DNA of 64,000 bases, taken from NCBI RefSeq assembly GCF_009687885.1, contig NZ_BLAF01000017.1, forward strand, positions 1-64,000. Reading direction: 5' to 3'. The notes under the pieces are model-generated. The model had not been told where the DNA came from and did no database searches. It saw nothing but the letters and a program-made list of their open reading frames with translations. Below are positions 35,131-44,246 of this stretch, piece after piece (the stretch's first letter is position 1; every line of letters begins with the position of its first letter). The DNA comes from Acrocarpospora pleiomorpha (GTDB lineage: Bacteria > Actinomycetota > Actinomycetes > Streptosporangiales > Streptosporangiaceae). The position numbers and the translations under genes are program-made.

Positions 35131-36274
35131 CCTGGTCCCCGTTCTGGTGGCGGGCGAGTTCGGACTCCTCCAGCCCGCCGCGCAGCGCCGCCGCGTCCTC
35201 CACCCAGTCCTGGTCGCCGTCCAGCGCGAGGATGCGGGTGTGGAGGCGTTCGAGGCGGCAGCCCCGGTGGGTCTTCGCCTCGTAGGAGTGCGTGCCGTAG
35301 TGGATCGACCGTGCGCCGATCTCGATGGCGTGGCTGATCAGCTCGTAGAACGCGAGATTGAAGTACACCCCGCTCCGGTCGCCGCCGAAGGCGCCCAGCC
35401 GGGGCACCAGGCGGGCGCGATGCCGGTCGTGGTAGCAGGCGACGAATCCGGCGGGGCCGTCCTGGCCGTCCGCCCGCACCACGTGGAGTCCGGGGATCGT
35501 GCGGGCGCGGGCGAAACGATCCCGGACGGCGTGGGCGTCGGCTTCGAAGCCGTACCTCAGGTAGCGCTCCAGCTGGAGCGGGACCAGGTCGTCGGTCAGA
35601 CCGGTGCCCGCCGACACCCGATGGCCCTCATCGAGATAGCGGCGGCGCTCCTTGCGCAGCACTTTGCGCCGGTTGGCGGTGAAACCGGCGAAGTAGGCGT
35701 CCAGGCTGGGGAACGTCACGTCCAGAACGGCGTTGGCTCCGACCAGCGCGTCGGCGTAGCCCCGCGCGGCGAGGACCTCGGCGATCCACCGGTCCTGACC
35801 CGTGGCCTGGAGATGGGCGAATTCCACATGGGTGGCTCCCCAGGATCGCGCGACCGATTCCACCGCGCGCGCCAGCGTCTCGGCGATCGCCTTTCCCTGA
35901 TCACACGCGAGGACCACGCCCGATGCCGTGGCCGTGCCCGGCGCCACGACGACCAGCGTGTCGCCGCACCGGTCTGCGGCGACGCTCCGCAGCGCGGCGA
36001 GGCGTTCCAGTTCGTCGCGCCGGGCGAGCTGCTCGGCTCGCGCGCCGAGCAGGACCTCAGTCGGCTGGTACGCGCGATGCGTTCCGGCGCGGGGGACCAG
36101 GTAGCAGGCCGCCATCCCGATCGCCTGACCGTCCTCGGCATGGACGGTCACGTAGTGCTGGCGGTCCGCGACCCTGCCCTCCTCGGCCAGCAGCCACGCG
36201 GCCGAGCGCTCCAGCTCACGCTCAAGCAGCCGCTCCGCGGCGGCGTCGATCGACGGCGACGACGTCCAGTTCAC
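35123..36274 (-). CDS. FemAB/GNAT-like acyltransferase, copy 3
   Basis: 383 residues; the GTG at 36274 overlaps the MFS stop codon (GTGA), and the open frame upstream of it is a shadow of the MFS gene. Double-GNAT fold of the FemAB / PF04339 type: FPSLDAYFAGFTANRRKVLRK basic helix, GVYFNLAFYELISHAIEIGAR and the late SIHYGTHSYEAKTHRG motif. Expected to transfer aminoacyl or acyl groups. Same operon as the MFS exporter, another FemAB-like protein and the HAD phosphatase. Confidence 0.78.
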   Translation of the reverse strand: MNWTSSPSIDAAAERLLERELERSAAWLLAEEGRVADRQHYVTVHAEDGQAIGMAACYLVPRAGTHRAYQPTEVLLGARAEQLARRDELERLAALRSVAADRCGDTLVVVAPGTATASGVVLACDQGKAIAETLARAVESVARSWGATHVEFAHLQATGQDRWIAEVLAARGYADALVGANAVLDVTFPSLDAYFAGFTANRRKVLRKERRRYLDEGHRVSAGTGLTDDLVPLQLERYLRYGFEADAHAVRDRFARARTIPGLHVVRADGQDGPAGFVACYHDRHRARLVPRLGAFGGDRSGVYFNLAFYELISHAIEIGARSIHYGTHSYEAKTHRGCRLERLHTRILALDGDQDWVEDAAALRGGLEESELARHQNGDQGA

Positions 36275-37479
36275 GGTCCCTCCGCGCGGTAGGCGCGCAC
36301 GTCGCGGCTGGCCACCAGGATCAGCGTCCCCGCGACCGCCCACAAGCCGCCGAACAGCAGTACCCCAGCCTGGCCAACCCCCTCGCCCGCAACGGGGGCG
36401 GCCAGGAGACCGAGCGGGAACAGCACGAACGATCCGGCCGAGGAGACCGAGCTGACCCGGGCCATCAGCCCGGGCTCCACGGATTGCTGGATCGATGCCG
36501 ACATCAGCACCGAATAGGCGGCGATCCCGACACCGGCTCCGGCCTCCGCGACACAGATGATCCAGAAGGGCTGGTCCAGGGCCAGGGCCAGCGGAGGGAA
36601 GGCGAGCAGGCCAAGACCGGCTCCGGCCCACAGGACCGGCCGGGAGGGTCTGGTCGCACCCGCCGCCATGCCGCCGAGCACGCTGCCCACGCCGAACGCG
36701 GTCATGACCAGCGCCCACGCGCCGGAGCCGTGGGACTCGACCAGCGACGGGCCGAACACCATGAACGGCGCCGTCACGAAGAACAGCATCGAGGCGGAGA
36801 CGCTGGTCTCCAGCAGCAGCCAGCGGACCCGCCGCAGCGCGTCCCACCCGGCGCGCAGGCTCGCGATTCCGCCGCCAAGGCTGATCCCGCCCGTCGCGGC
36901 GCCCCTGGGGAGGCCGCGCATCAGCAGCGCGGCGGCGAAGAAGGTGATCCCATCGAGAACTATCGCCCAGGCCGCGTTCCGGGCGATCAGAGCGATCAGG
37001 GCGACGAACGTCGGGCCGATGATGTTCGCCAGGTTAAGCGTGCTCGCGAGCAGGCCGTTGGCCGGGCCCAGGTCCCGCTCGCCGACGCAGACCGGCAGGT
37101 AGGCGAAGCCCACGGGGAACACGATGCTCGCGACCGTGCCGTACAGCAGCTGGCAGAGCAGGGCCGCCGGTAGCGGGCCGTCGAGGAGGAACAGCAGGCC
37201 GGTGGCGAGCTGCAGGCAGCCGCGCGCGAGGAATCCGGCCACCAGCAGCGGCAGCTTCGGGAGTGCGTCCCCCAGGACGCCGCCGACCAGCGTGACGACC
37301 AGGCGCGGCAGGGTGACCGCGGCGAGGAAGGCGCTGAGCCGGCGTCCGTCGTCACCGGTCCCGACCAGGTAGAGGGCGATCGCCGTGGGGGCGAAGGCGT
37401 CCCCGAGCATCGAGGCCGACTGGGCGGCGTAGTAACGGCGGAAAACCGGTCCGGCGAGGACGCCTACGTAGGCGCGCAC
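36271..37479 (-). CDS. MFS transporter
   Basis: 402 residues, 12 predicted membrane segments, GTG start at 37479. The N-terminal PVFRRYYAAQSASMLGDAF and LGDALPKLPLLVAGFLARG loop are typical of the MFS_3/EntS-like exporter branch. It overlaps the genes on both sides (16 nt and 4 nt), so its expression is tied to the two flanking FemAB-like genes. Most likely exports the product of the locus; no substrate evidence in the sequence. Confidence 0.88.
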   Translation of the reverse strand: MRAYVGVLAGPVFRRYYAAQSASMLGDAFAPTAIALYLVGTGDDGRRLSAFLAAVTLPRLVVTLVGGVLGDALPKLPLLVAGFLARGCLQLATGLLFLLDGPLPAALLCQLLYGTVASIVFPVGFAYLPVCVGERDLGPANGLLASTLNLANIIGPTFVALIALIARNAAWAIVLDGITFFAAALLMRGLPRGAATGGISLGGGIASLRAGWDALRRVRWLLLETSVSASMLFFVTAPFMVFGPSLVESHGSGAWALVMTAFGVGSVLGGMAAGATRPSRPVLWAGAGLGLLAFPPLALALDQPFWIICVAEAGAGVGIAAYSVLMSASIQQSVEPGLMARVSSVSSAGSFVLFPLGLLAAPVAGEGVGQAGVLLFGGLWAVAGTLILVASRDVRAYRAEGP

Positions 37480-38519
37480 AGCGCTTGCTGACCAGGTGAT
37501 TCCGCCGCGTCGGCCTGTCGGCGCTCGAGCACACCGTCGCGGGCGATCGCGACCAGTTCAGGATCCTTTCCGGCCAGACCCACCCACAGCGTTTCCAGTA
37601 CAGCACCGCGCTGTCTCTTGGCCGCGTAAGAGCCGATGCCGAGATGCAGCGCCCGCGCGCCGATCTCGTAGGCGAGCTCGATGGCCCGGTAGAAGACGAG
37701 CTGAAAATAGACCTGCCGGTGTTCCGGTTGGCGGTGATCGATGCCGAGCATCCGCCCCCAGAGCGTGCCGCCGTGAAGGAAGAACACCGCGCACCCGAGA
37801 AGGGAACCCCGAAACCGAGCCGTGATCATGAAGCCGTTCAGGAGACCGGCGCATTCCTTGAGATATTCGACGTAGTCGCTGGCTGGCCGCCGGTAGTTAG
37901 CGTCATATTTCCGCATCTGACCGACGAAGAGATCGGCGGCTTCGTCCGCGCGATCCATCGGATCCGCGACGGAATAGCGCACCCCCGACTCCGCCGCGGC
38001 ACGCATCTCGGCCCGGACCATACGCCGCCGCTTCGGCGCCAGGGACTGCGCGTAGTCCTCGAACCCGCTCCCGGGAAGCTCCAACCACGCATCGCTGACC
38101 AGCGGTTCCACCAGAACACCGGCGGCCCGCAGCCCCTCGGCGGTGTCCCTGGAGACGTAAGGGATGATCGTGACCCGATCCGGAAAGGCGTCGAGAACAC
38201 CACCCGCCAGAAGCGCGGCAGTGCAGCCACCGGCCAGCCTCGGCGCGTTGCGGTACCCAGCCTGCGGCGCGGCCACCACACACTCCCGCGCGGCCAGCCG
38301 ACCGGCCAGCAGATGGCCCACGGCATAACGGCCGGACCTGACCTGCTCTCCCGCACACACCGGCACCATCGCGCGGCCCGGACCGTCGGTGACGGTCAGA
38401 TACCGGTGTTCATGCCCCACCCGCTCAAGAAGCTCCAACCAGGCATCACTGCTGTACAACTCCCCGCATTCCCCACCCGCGAACAATCCCCGGACGCTCC
38501 CGCTGAACGAGACTTCCAC
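37464..38519 (-). CDS. FemAB/GNAT-like acyltransferase, copy 4
   Basis: 351 residues from a GTG start with GGAGGG 8 nt upstream. Shares with the other copies the basic helix GFEDYAQSLAPKRRRMVRAEM and the late motif GARALHLGIGSYAAKRQRGAV. The N-terminus has the PF13480-type SSDAWLELLERVG strand-helix. First gene of a four-gene overlapping operon (this gene, MFS, FemAB copy 3, HAD), under a promoter with the shared AAGTGGACCT box, which ties this operon to glf and the GT2 arm. Confidence 0.77.
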   Translation of the reverse strand: MEVSFSGSVRGLFAGGECGELYSSDAWLELLERVGHEHRYLTVTDGPGRAMVPVCAGEQVRSGRYAVGHLLAGRLAARECVVAAPQAGYRNAPRLAGGCTAALLAGGVLDAFPDRVTIIPYVSRDTAEGLRAAGVLVEPLVSDAWLELPGSGFEDYAQSLAPKRRRMVRAEMRAAAESGVRYSVADPMDRADEAADLFVGQMRKYDANYRRPASDYVEYLKECAGLLNGFMITARFRGSLLGCAVFFLHGGTLWGRMLGIDHRQPEHRQVYFQLVFYRAIELAYEIGARALHLGIGSYAAKRQRGAVLETLWVGLAGKDPELVAIARDGVLERRQADAAESPGQQALCAPT

Positions 38520-38542
38520 GCTTCACCCTCCCTCCCGACCTC

Positions 38543-38580
38543 ATGAAAACACCGCCGCGCGGCAACCCACAGGTCCACTT
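38543..38580 (-). promoter_or_regulatory. Shared AAGTGGACCT box upstream of the FemAB-MFS operon
   Basis: On the minus strand AAGTGGACCT (38580-38571) is followed after 22 nt by TTTCAT (38548-38543), a possible -10, leaving a leader of about 17 nt that contains the ribosome site. Geometry matches the elements before glf and the GT2 gene; the hexamer itself is less typical. Confidence 0.42.
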
Positions 38581-38634
38581 ACGCCGGGCCACTGTCATCC
38601 ATCCGCAGTAGCCGCCGGATACGGCGAGCGAAGG

Positions 38635-38790
38635 ATGCCTTCCTCACGTCACGGTCACGCGCACAAGCACGGCACCGGCCCCGCCCGGCTGACCCTGGCC
38701 TACCCGCCGGGCCGGTTGCGCGTCGAGGTCAGCAACGACTGCCCGGAACCTCGGCCGGGCGGCGCCGGATACGGTCTGATCGGCGGCCGT
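38635..38790 (+). pseudogene. Histidine kinase C-terminal remnant
   Basis: About 52 codons read KHGTGPARLTLAYPPGRLRV, then EVSNDCPEPRPGGAGYGLIG, the N-box-to-G-box region of NarL-type sensor kinase ATPase domains (normally NVxKHA...GPA...LRLEVxND...GLIGMRER). Everything upstream, including the DHp domain, and the end of the domain are missing, so this is a decayed fragment. The rest of the 38520-38829 gap shows no gene. Confidence 0.6.
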
Positions 38791-38829
38791 GGTGCTCGGC
38801 CATCACGCGCGCGACGCACGCTGTCGCGC

Positions 38830-39324
38830 TCAGGGCAGTTCCGTCAGGGCGTGCTCGGCCGCGTCGCACGGGTCGGCCTGCGGTTCGATGTCGCGGAGAC
38901 CGCAGGCCACGCGGCGCAGCAGGTCGCGGAAGGCCGCCCGCTGCCGCTCGTCGAGCCCGCCCAGGAGGCTCTCCTCGGCTTTGCGAACCCGCTGTTCGAG
39001 TTCGGCGAGGGTGCTCGCGCCCAGCGGGGTGACGACGATCTTCCTGGCCCGGCGGTCGGCCGGGTTCAGCTGCCGTTCGACCAGGCCGGCCTTGACGAGG
39101 TCGTCGATGAGGTAGGTCATCACGGTGCGGTCGATGCTGAGGTGGGCGGCCAGGGCGGCCTGGGTGGGCTGGTCGCCGTGGACCACCGTGGACAGGATCT
39201 GGTAGCCGCGCGTGGCGTGCGGGAGCTCCCCGAGTAGCGGGGTCACCGAGCCGTGGTAGGCGGACAGGAGCACGCCGAGGTGCCAGCCGAAGTCGCCGTC
39301 CGCGTGCCGCTCCTGAGGTGTCAT
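38830..39324 (-). CDS. MarR-family transcriptional regulator
   Basis: 164 residues with a winged helix of the MarR type: LSTVVHGDQPTQAALAAHLS, IDRTVMTYLIDDLVKAGLV, ERQLNPADRRARKIVVTPLG. Dimer helices flank it. Divergent from the LLM-FAD oxidoreductase gene, with a 104-bp shared gap that holds a strong promoter and a dyad over the start point, so it most likely represses that gene in response to a small phenolic or oxidising ligand, as is common for the family. Confidence 0.88.
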   Translation of the reverse strand: MTPQERHADGDFGWHLGVLLSAYHGSVTPLLGELPHATRGYQILSTVVHGDQPTQAALAAHLSIDRTVMTYLIDDLVKAGLVERQLNPADRRARKIVVTPLGASTLAELEQRVRKAEESLLGGLDERQRAAFRDLLRRVACGLRDIEPQADPCDAAEHALTELP

Positions 39325-39351
39325 GGCGAAATATTACCCGGACATGCGCTG

Positions 39352-39393
39352 TTCGACAAAGCGTCTGTGATGAATATAGTTTGTGTCACAACT
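39352..39393 (+). promoter_or_regulatory. Promoter and MarR-type operator of the LLM-FAD gene
   Basis: TTCGAC (39352-39357), 17-bp spacer, TATAGT (39375-39380): a near-ideal vegetative promoter. AGTTTGTGTCACAACT (39378-39393), a near-palindrome, covers the end of the -10 and the predicted start point, the usual place for a repressor such as the divergent MarR protein. Confidence 0.68.
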
Positions 39394-39428
39394 CATCTGA
39401 GGTGCAGAGCGCATCGAGAGGCGGACGG

Positions 39429-41723
39429 ATGCCCGACTACGGCCACGACCTGATCTTCGGGTCCTTCATCACCCCGGCGAACGCCGCGCCGCAGCAGGTC
39501 GTGGACCTGGCGCGGGCGTCGGAGGCCGCGGGCCTGGACCTGGCGACCTTCCAGGACCACCCCTACCAGCCGGGGTTCCTCGACACCTGGACGCTGCTGT
39601 CCTACGTCGCCGCGCGGACCGAGCGCATCCATCTCTCGGCCAATGTCCTCAACCTTCCGCTGCGCCCACCGGCCGTGCTGGCGCGGGCCGCCGCGAGCCT
39701 GGACCTGCTGTCCGGCGGGCGCTTCGAGCTCGGCCTGGGCGCGGGCGGCTTCTGGGACGCGATCGGCGCGATGGGAGGGCGGCGGCTGACCCCCGGCCAG
39801 GGGGTGCAGGCCCTGAGCGAGGCCATCGACATCATCCGCGGCGTCTGGGACGCGGGAAACACCTCGATCTTGCGGGTGGACGGGACGTACTACCAGGTCG
39901 ACGGGGCCAAGCGCGGTCCCGCCCCGGCGCATGACATCGGGATCTGGCTGGGGGCCTACAAGCCGCGAATGCTCCGGCTGACCGGGGCCAAGGCCGACGG
40001 ATGGCTGCCGTCCCTGCCGTATATGAAGGGCGGCCTGGACGAGATCGCCGCGAGCAACGCGATCATCGACGAGGCCGCCGCCCAGGCCGGGCGCGACCCC
40101 TCGGCGGTCCGCCGCCTGCTCAACCTCGGCGGCCGGTTCGGCCCGGCGGGGGACGGGCTCCTGTCCGGTCCACCGCAGGAGTGGGCCGAGCAGCTGGCGG
40201 TCCTGACCTTGGAGTACGGATTCTCCGGCTACATCGTCATGGGCGACGACCCCGGCACCATCCAGACCTTCGGCCAGGAGGTGGCCCCCACGCTGCGGGA
40301 ACTGGTCGCCGCCGAACGTTCCGTACGCGCGACCGGCGAGGGCCCCCAGCCCACCACCATCCGCAGCCGCGGTCGCCGCAGCGCGGACATCGACTACGAC
40401 GGCGTCCCGGCCTCCCTGGCGGGCGCGGCGATCGAACCGGACGACCCCGGATACGCCGCCGTCCGGTCCACCTACCTGCGGGGCGGCTCGCCGGGCTTAG
40501 TCCTGCGGCCCCGCACCGTGACCGAGGTGGCCGACGCGCTGGCCTTCGCCCGGCGGCAACCCGTGAAACTGTCGATCCGCAGTGGCGGGCACGGCATCGG
40601 CGGCCGGTCGACCAACCGCGGCGGCATCGTCATCGACCTGGCGGCACTCAACCAGATCGAGATCCTGGACAAGCAGACGCGCAGGATCCGCGTCGAGCCG
40701 GGCGCCCGATGGAGCGAGGTCGCCGCCGCGCTCGCCCCGCACGGGTGGGCGCTCAGCTCCGGCGACTACGGCGGGGTCGGCGTCGGCGGCCTCGCCACCT
40801 CGGGCGGCATCGGCTGGATGGTCCGCGAGCACGGCCTGACCATCGACCACCTGCGCGCCGTCGACATCGTCCTGGCCGACGGCGCCCTCACCCGCGCCAG
40901 CGAGACCGAGAACCCCGACCTGTTCTGGGCGGTGCGCGGCGCGGGGGCGAACTTCGGCATCGTCACCTCCTTCGAGTTCGAGGCGGACGAGGTCGGCGAC
41001 GTGGGATTCGGCCAGCTGGTGTTCGACGCCGGCGACACCGCCGGGTTCCTGGAACGCTGGGGGGCCGCGGTGGAGGCCGCGCCACGGGATCTCACCAGTT
41101 TCCTCATCATCGGGCGGCCGCGGCCGGGTCAGCCGGTCATCGCCCAGGTCATGGCCATGGTCGACAGCGACGACACCGACACGATCATCGACAGGATCCA
41201 GCCGCTGGCCGATGCCGGGCCGCTGCTGGACCACGCCGTCCAGCGCCTGCCATATACAGCGGTCATGGCGGCCCCGCCGGCCACGCACCAGGCGCAGGGC
41301 GAACCCGTGACCCGCTCCGGACTCGTCGGCCACATCACCCCCGAGTTCGCCGCCGCCGCGACGGAACTGATCATGAGCGGGGAGTCCTACTTCTTCCAGA
41401 TCCGCTCGGTCGGCGGGGCCGTGGCCGACGTCGCCCCCGACGCCACCGCCTACGCCCACCGCGCGGCGAACTTCCAGGTCGTCGCCTTCGGCCCCAGCCG
41501 CACCGGGCTGGACCGGGTCTGGGACGCGATGCACCACCACTTCACCGGCCTCTACATCAACTTCGAGACCGACCTGCGCCCCGAGCGCCTCACCGACGCC
41601 TACCCCACCGGCACCCTGCGGCGGCTACGCGACCTGAAACTCCGCTACGACCCCGCCAACGTCTTCCGCGACAACTTCAACGTCCCGCCTCAGGATCCAG
41701 AAACGCCGCCGCCTGCAGAGTGA
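39429..41723 (+). CDS. Fused LLM-type monooxygenase and BBE-type FAD oxidase
   Basis: 764 residues in one frame. Residues ~1-300 are a luciferase-like (bacterial LLM, F420/FMN) domain: LIFGSFITPANAAPQQVV, LDLATFQDHPYQPGFLDTW, LLSGGRFELGLGAGGFWDAI. A linker of ~25 residues (rich in Arg and Ser) leads to a FAD-linked oxidase domain from ~335: LVLRPRTVTEVADALAFAR, SIRSGGHGIGGRSTNRGG (flavin His), ALSSGDYGGVGVGGLATSGG, ending YDPANVFRDNFNVPP. It may couple two flavin-dependent oxidations of one substrate. No frameshift at the junction. Its 3' end overlaps the convergent ABC gene by 47 bp. Confidence 0.87.
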   Translation: MPDYGHDLIFGSFITPANAAPQQVVDLARASEAAGLDLATFQDHPYQPGFLDTWTLLSYVAARTERIHLSANVLNLPLRPPAVLARAAASLDLLSGGRFELGLGAGGFWDAIGAMGGRRLTPGQGVQALSEAIDIIRGVWDAGNTSILRVDGTYYQVDGAKRGPAPAHDIGIWLGAYKPRMLRLTGAKADGWLPSLPYMKGGLDEIAASNAIIDEAAAQAGRDPSAVRRLLNLGGRFGPAGDGLLSGPPQEWAEQLAVLTLEYGFSGYIVMGDDPGTIQTFGQEVAPTLRELVAAERSVRATGEGPQPTTIRSRGRRSADIDYDGVPASLAGAAIEPDDPGYAAVRSTYLRGGSPGLVLRPRTVTEVADALAFARRQPVKLSIRSGGHGIGGRSTNRGGIVIDLAALNQIEILDKQTRRIRVEPGARWSEVAAALAPHGWALSSGDYGGVGVGGLATSGGIGWMVREHGLTIDHLRAVDIVLADGALTRASETENPDLFWAVRGAGANFGIVTSFEFEADEVGDVGFGQLVFDAGDTAGFLERWGAAVEAAPRDLTSFLIIGRPRPGQPVIAQVMAMVDSDDTDTIIDRIQPLADAGPLLDHAVQRLPYTAVMAAPPATHQAQGEPVTRSGLVGHITPEFAAAATELIMSGESYFFQIRSVGGAVADVAPDATAYAHRAANFQVVAFGPSRTGLDRVWDAMHHHFTGLYINFETDLRPERLTDAYPTGTLRRLRDLKLRYDPANVFRDNFNVPPQDPETPPPAE

Positions 41724-43569
41724 AAAGCTCCGAATAACGCCCGCCGGAGGCCATCAGCTCCTCATGGCTCCCGCGCTCCTCGATCTCGCCGCCGTGCAGC
41801 ACGTAGATGTGGTCGGCCGACCGCACGGTGGAGAACCGGTGCGAGATGAGCAGCACCGTACGGCCCCGGAACAGGTCGCGGATCCGCTGGAACAACTCGT
41901 GCTCGGCGCGCGCGTCGAGGGACGCGGTGGGCTCGTCGAGCACGATGAACGGCGCGTCGCGGAAGAACGCGCGCGCCAGCGCGACCCGCTGCCACTGCCC
42001 GACCGACAGGTCCGTGCCCCCCGTGAACTCCTTGCCGAGAACCGTCTCGTACGCCTCCGGCAGGCGGGAGAGGAACTCGTCGGCATCGGCCAGGCGCGCG
42101 GAATCCCGGATCGCCTCGAGGTCGTCCAGCCGCTCATGACGGCCGAAACCGATGTTCTCCCTGCCGCTCAGGTGGTACTTGACGAAGTCCTGAAATATCA
42201 CGGTGATGAAGTCGCGGAGCGCTTCCTCGTCACAGGTGGCGGTGTCCGTGCCGTCCCACCAGATGTGCCCCGAGGTCGGGCGGTAGAGCTGGGCGAGCAG
42301 CTTGGCCAGCGTCGTCTTGCCGGAGCCGTTCTCGCCGACCAGCGCGATCACCTCCCCGGCCTTGATCGTCAGCGACACGTTCCGCACCGCCGGCGCCGTG
42401 CTGCCGGGGTAGACGAAGGTGACCCCCTCGGCCCGGAGCTCCCGGAATGCGGGCAGGCGCGTGCCCCGCTCTCGCGGGATCGCGGACCCCTGCGCCAGGA
42501 ACTCCTCGTAGTCCTGGACGAAGAGCGACGCCCCGTACAGGTGCGCCACGCTCATCCCGGTCATGGCGAGCGTGCCCGCCATCTGGGTGAGGGCCGCCGC
42601 GGCCACCCCGGCCGAGGCCAGGTCCAGGCGGCCGCTGACGTACAGCCAGGCGAGCACCGCGAACGTCACTCCGGTGAGGAACGCCGAGCTGACACCGCCG
42701 AGCAGGGAACGGCGCAGCCGTTGCCTGGTCACCGCGCGCAACTCGCGGACGCGCTCGGCTCCCAGCCGGTCGTACCGGCCGCGCAGGTAGCCGCCGAGAC
42801 CGAACGCCCGCACCTCCTTGACCGACTGCCGGTCGGTGAACAGGCTGGCCAGGTAGTGCCGCGCCCGCTCCAGCGCCGTTATCCCGACGAAGAACCGGAA
42901 CGTGTCCTGGCTGTTCTTCCTGGTGACGATCCACAGCGGCAGCGCGGTGACGGCCAGCAGCGGCACCAGCAGCGGTTGCAGCACCAGCAGGACCGCCACC
43001 GCGCCCGCCGCTCCCGCCGCCGCCCGGGCCAGTCCGAACAGGCCGTGCACCATCTCCATGGACCGCATTCCCCCGCCCATCGACACGCGCTGGAGGCGGT
43101 TGAAGAACGCCGGGGACTCGAACTCCGCCAGGTCGATCCGCGCCGCGACGTCCAGGACGCTGCTCTGGGCGTGCTGCGTCACCAGCTCCCTGAGCAGCTC
43201 GCTCTGCTCCTGCTCGGCGGCCGTCGCGAACCGCTGCAAGGCCCCCACGAGCACCAGCGCGACCACGCTCGGGATGACAGGGCCCAGCCCTGTACTCCCC
43301 AGCAGGGCCTGCAGCACCTCACGTCCGATCAGCAGCTGGACGAAGGTGGCCACCCCGTTGAACACCTGCAGCCCGCAGGAGATCAGCAACTCCCGGGGTG
43401 CCGCTCGCCAGGCGAGCCGGAACGAAGTCCTCACCAGCCGGGGTAATCGCCGCCAGTCGCGCGGCCCTTCCGCGCCCGGCATCAGGTCATCGATCGTGAA
43501 CCGCTCGGGCGGTTTGCCATTCCCGGGCGGCTGCTCAGCACCGTGTGCGGAAATTTCCGGCTTATCCAC
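41677..43569 (-). CDS. ABC transporter, fused permease and ATPase
   Basis: 630 residues. N-terminal transmembrane domain (about six segments, residues ~50-330) and C-terminal ATPase with Walker A LVGENGSGKTTLAKLL, Q-loop VIFQDFVKYHL, signature LSVGQWQRVALARAF, Walker B PFIVLDEPTASLD and switch ISHRFSTV. The NBD signature and QDF loop resemble the HlyB/MsbA-like exporters found near lantibiotic and siderophore genes. GTG start at 43569. No partner half-transporter adjacent, so it likely works as a homodimer. Substrate unknown. Confidence 0.9.
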   Translation of the reverse strand: MDKPEISAHGAEQPPGNGKPPERFTIDDLMPGAEGPRDWRRLPRLVRTSFRLAWRAAPRELLISCGLQVFNGVATFVQLLIGREVLQALLGSTGLGPVIPSVVALVLVGALQRFATAAEQEQSELLRELVTQHAQSSVLDVAARIDLAEFESPAFFNRLQRVSMGGGMRSMEMVHGLFGLARAAAGAAGAVAVLLVLQPLLVPLLAVTALPLWIVTRKNSQDTFRFFVGITALERARHYLASLFTDRQSVKEVRAFGLGGYLRGRYDRLGAERVRELRAVTRQRLRRSLLGGVSSAFLTGVTFAVLAWLYVSGRLDLASAGVAAAALTQMAGTLAMTGMSVAHLYGASLFVQDYEEFLAQGSAIPRERGTRLPAFRELRAEGVTFVYPGSTAPAVRNVSLTIKAGEVIALVGENGSGKTTLAKLLAQLYRPTSGHIWWDGTDTATCDEEALRDFITVIFQDFVKYHLSGRENIGFGRHERLDDLEAIRDSARLADADEFLSRLPEAYETVLGKEFTGGTDLSVGQWQRVALARAFFRDAPFIVLDEPTASLDARAEHELFQRIRDLFRGRTVLLISHRFSTVRSADHIYVLHGGEIEERGSHEELMASGGRYSELFTLQAAAFLDPEAGR

Positions 43570-43628
43570 CGTTCGAGCGTGGCATCAGGATGACCGTGCG
43601 ACCACCGATTTCTCCCGGAACGCGGCCC

Positions 43629-44210
43629 TCATGAGGCGGGGCGTGCCCGGACGCCGTCGAGGGCGATTCCCAGGACCCGTTCGCGCTGCTCCTCGTCCGC
43701 GAAGGCGCCGGCGGTGATGCCGCTGACCAGCCGCAGCACGTCGTCGAAGCTGGCGTCCGCGCGGGCCTCGCCGGCCTGCTGGGCCCGGGTGAGCAGGGGC
43801 TCGCCCGCGCCGTACATGGCGACCCTGCAGGTACGGAACATCTCGGACTCGCGGTTGAGCGCCTCGTAGATGGCCCGCTTGGTGGCCACGTACGCGACGA
43901 AACGGCGCAGCCAGGTGACCAGGGCCTCCCACGGGGGGAGTTCGGCGACCTGTTTCGCCGCGGCGCAGAGGTCTTCGACCTCGCCGACGTACACGCTCTC
44001 GAACAGGTCCTGGCGGGTCGGGAAATTGCGGTAGAGCGTGCCGATCCCGACGCCCGCGCGGCGGGCGATGTCCTCCAGCGAGGCCTCGGCGCCCTTCTCG
44101 GCGAACGCCTCGCGCGCGGCGCTGAGCAGGGCGTCGAAGTTGCGCCGCGCGTCGGCCCGGTGCGGGCGGCGCACCGCGACGCCGGGGCCCGCGGTCGCTT
44201 TGTCTGTCAT
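43629..44210 (-). CDS. TetR/AcrR-family repressor
   Basis: 193 residues. Helix-turn-helix in residues ~22-68: RRNFDALLSAAREAFAEKG, ASLEDIARRAGVGIGTLYRNFP. The ligand domain matches the SbtR-like C-terminal type (WEALVTWLRRFVAYVATKR). GGAGGAAG precedes the ATG. Divergent from the DHA2-type MFS gene, with two palindromic operators in the gap, so it almost certainly represses that exporter and itself. Confidence 0.9.
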   Translation of the reverse strand: MTDKATAGPGVAVRRPHRADARRNFDALLSAAREAFAEKGAEASLEDIARRAGVGIGTLYRNFPTRQDLFESVYVGEVEDLCAAAKQVAELPPWEALVTWLRRFVAYVATKRAIYEALNRESEMFRTCRVAMYGAGEPLLTRAQQAGEARADASFDDVLRLVSGITAGAFADEEQRERVLGIALDGVRARPAS

Positions 44211-44246
44211 CGTCTTCCTCCCTTGACCTGGACCGCGACTTGTACC

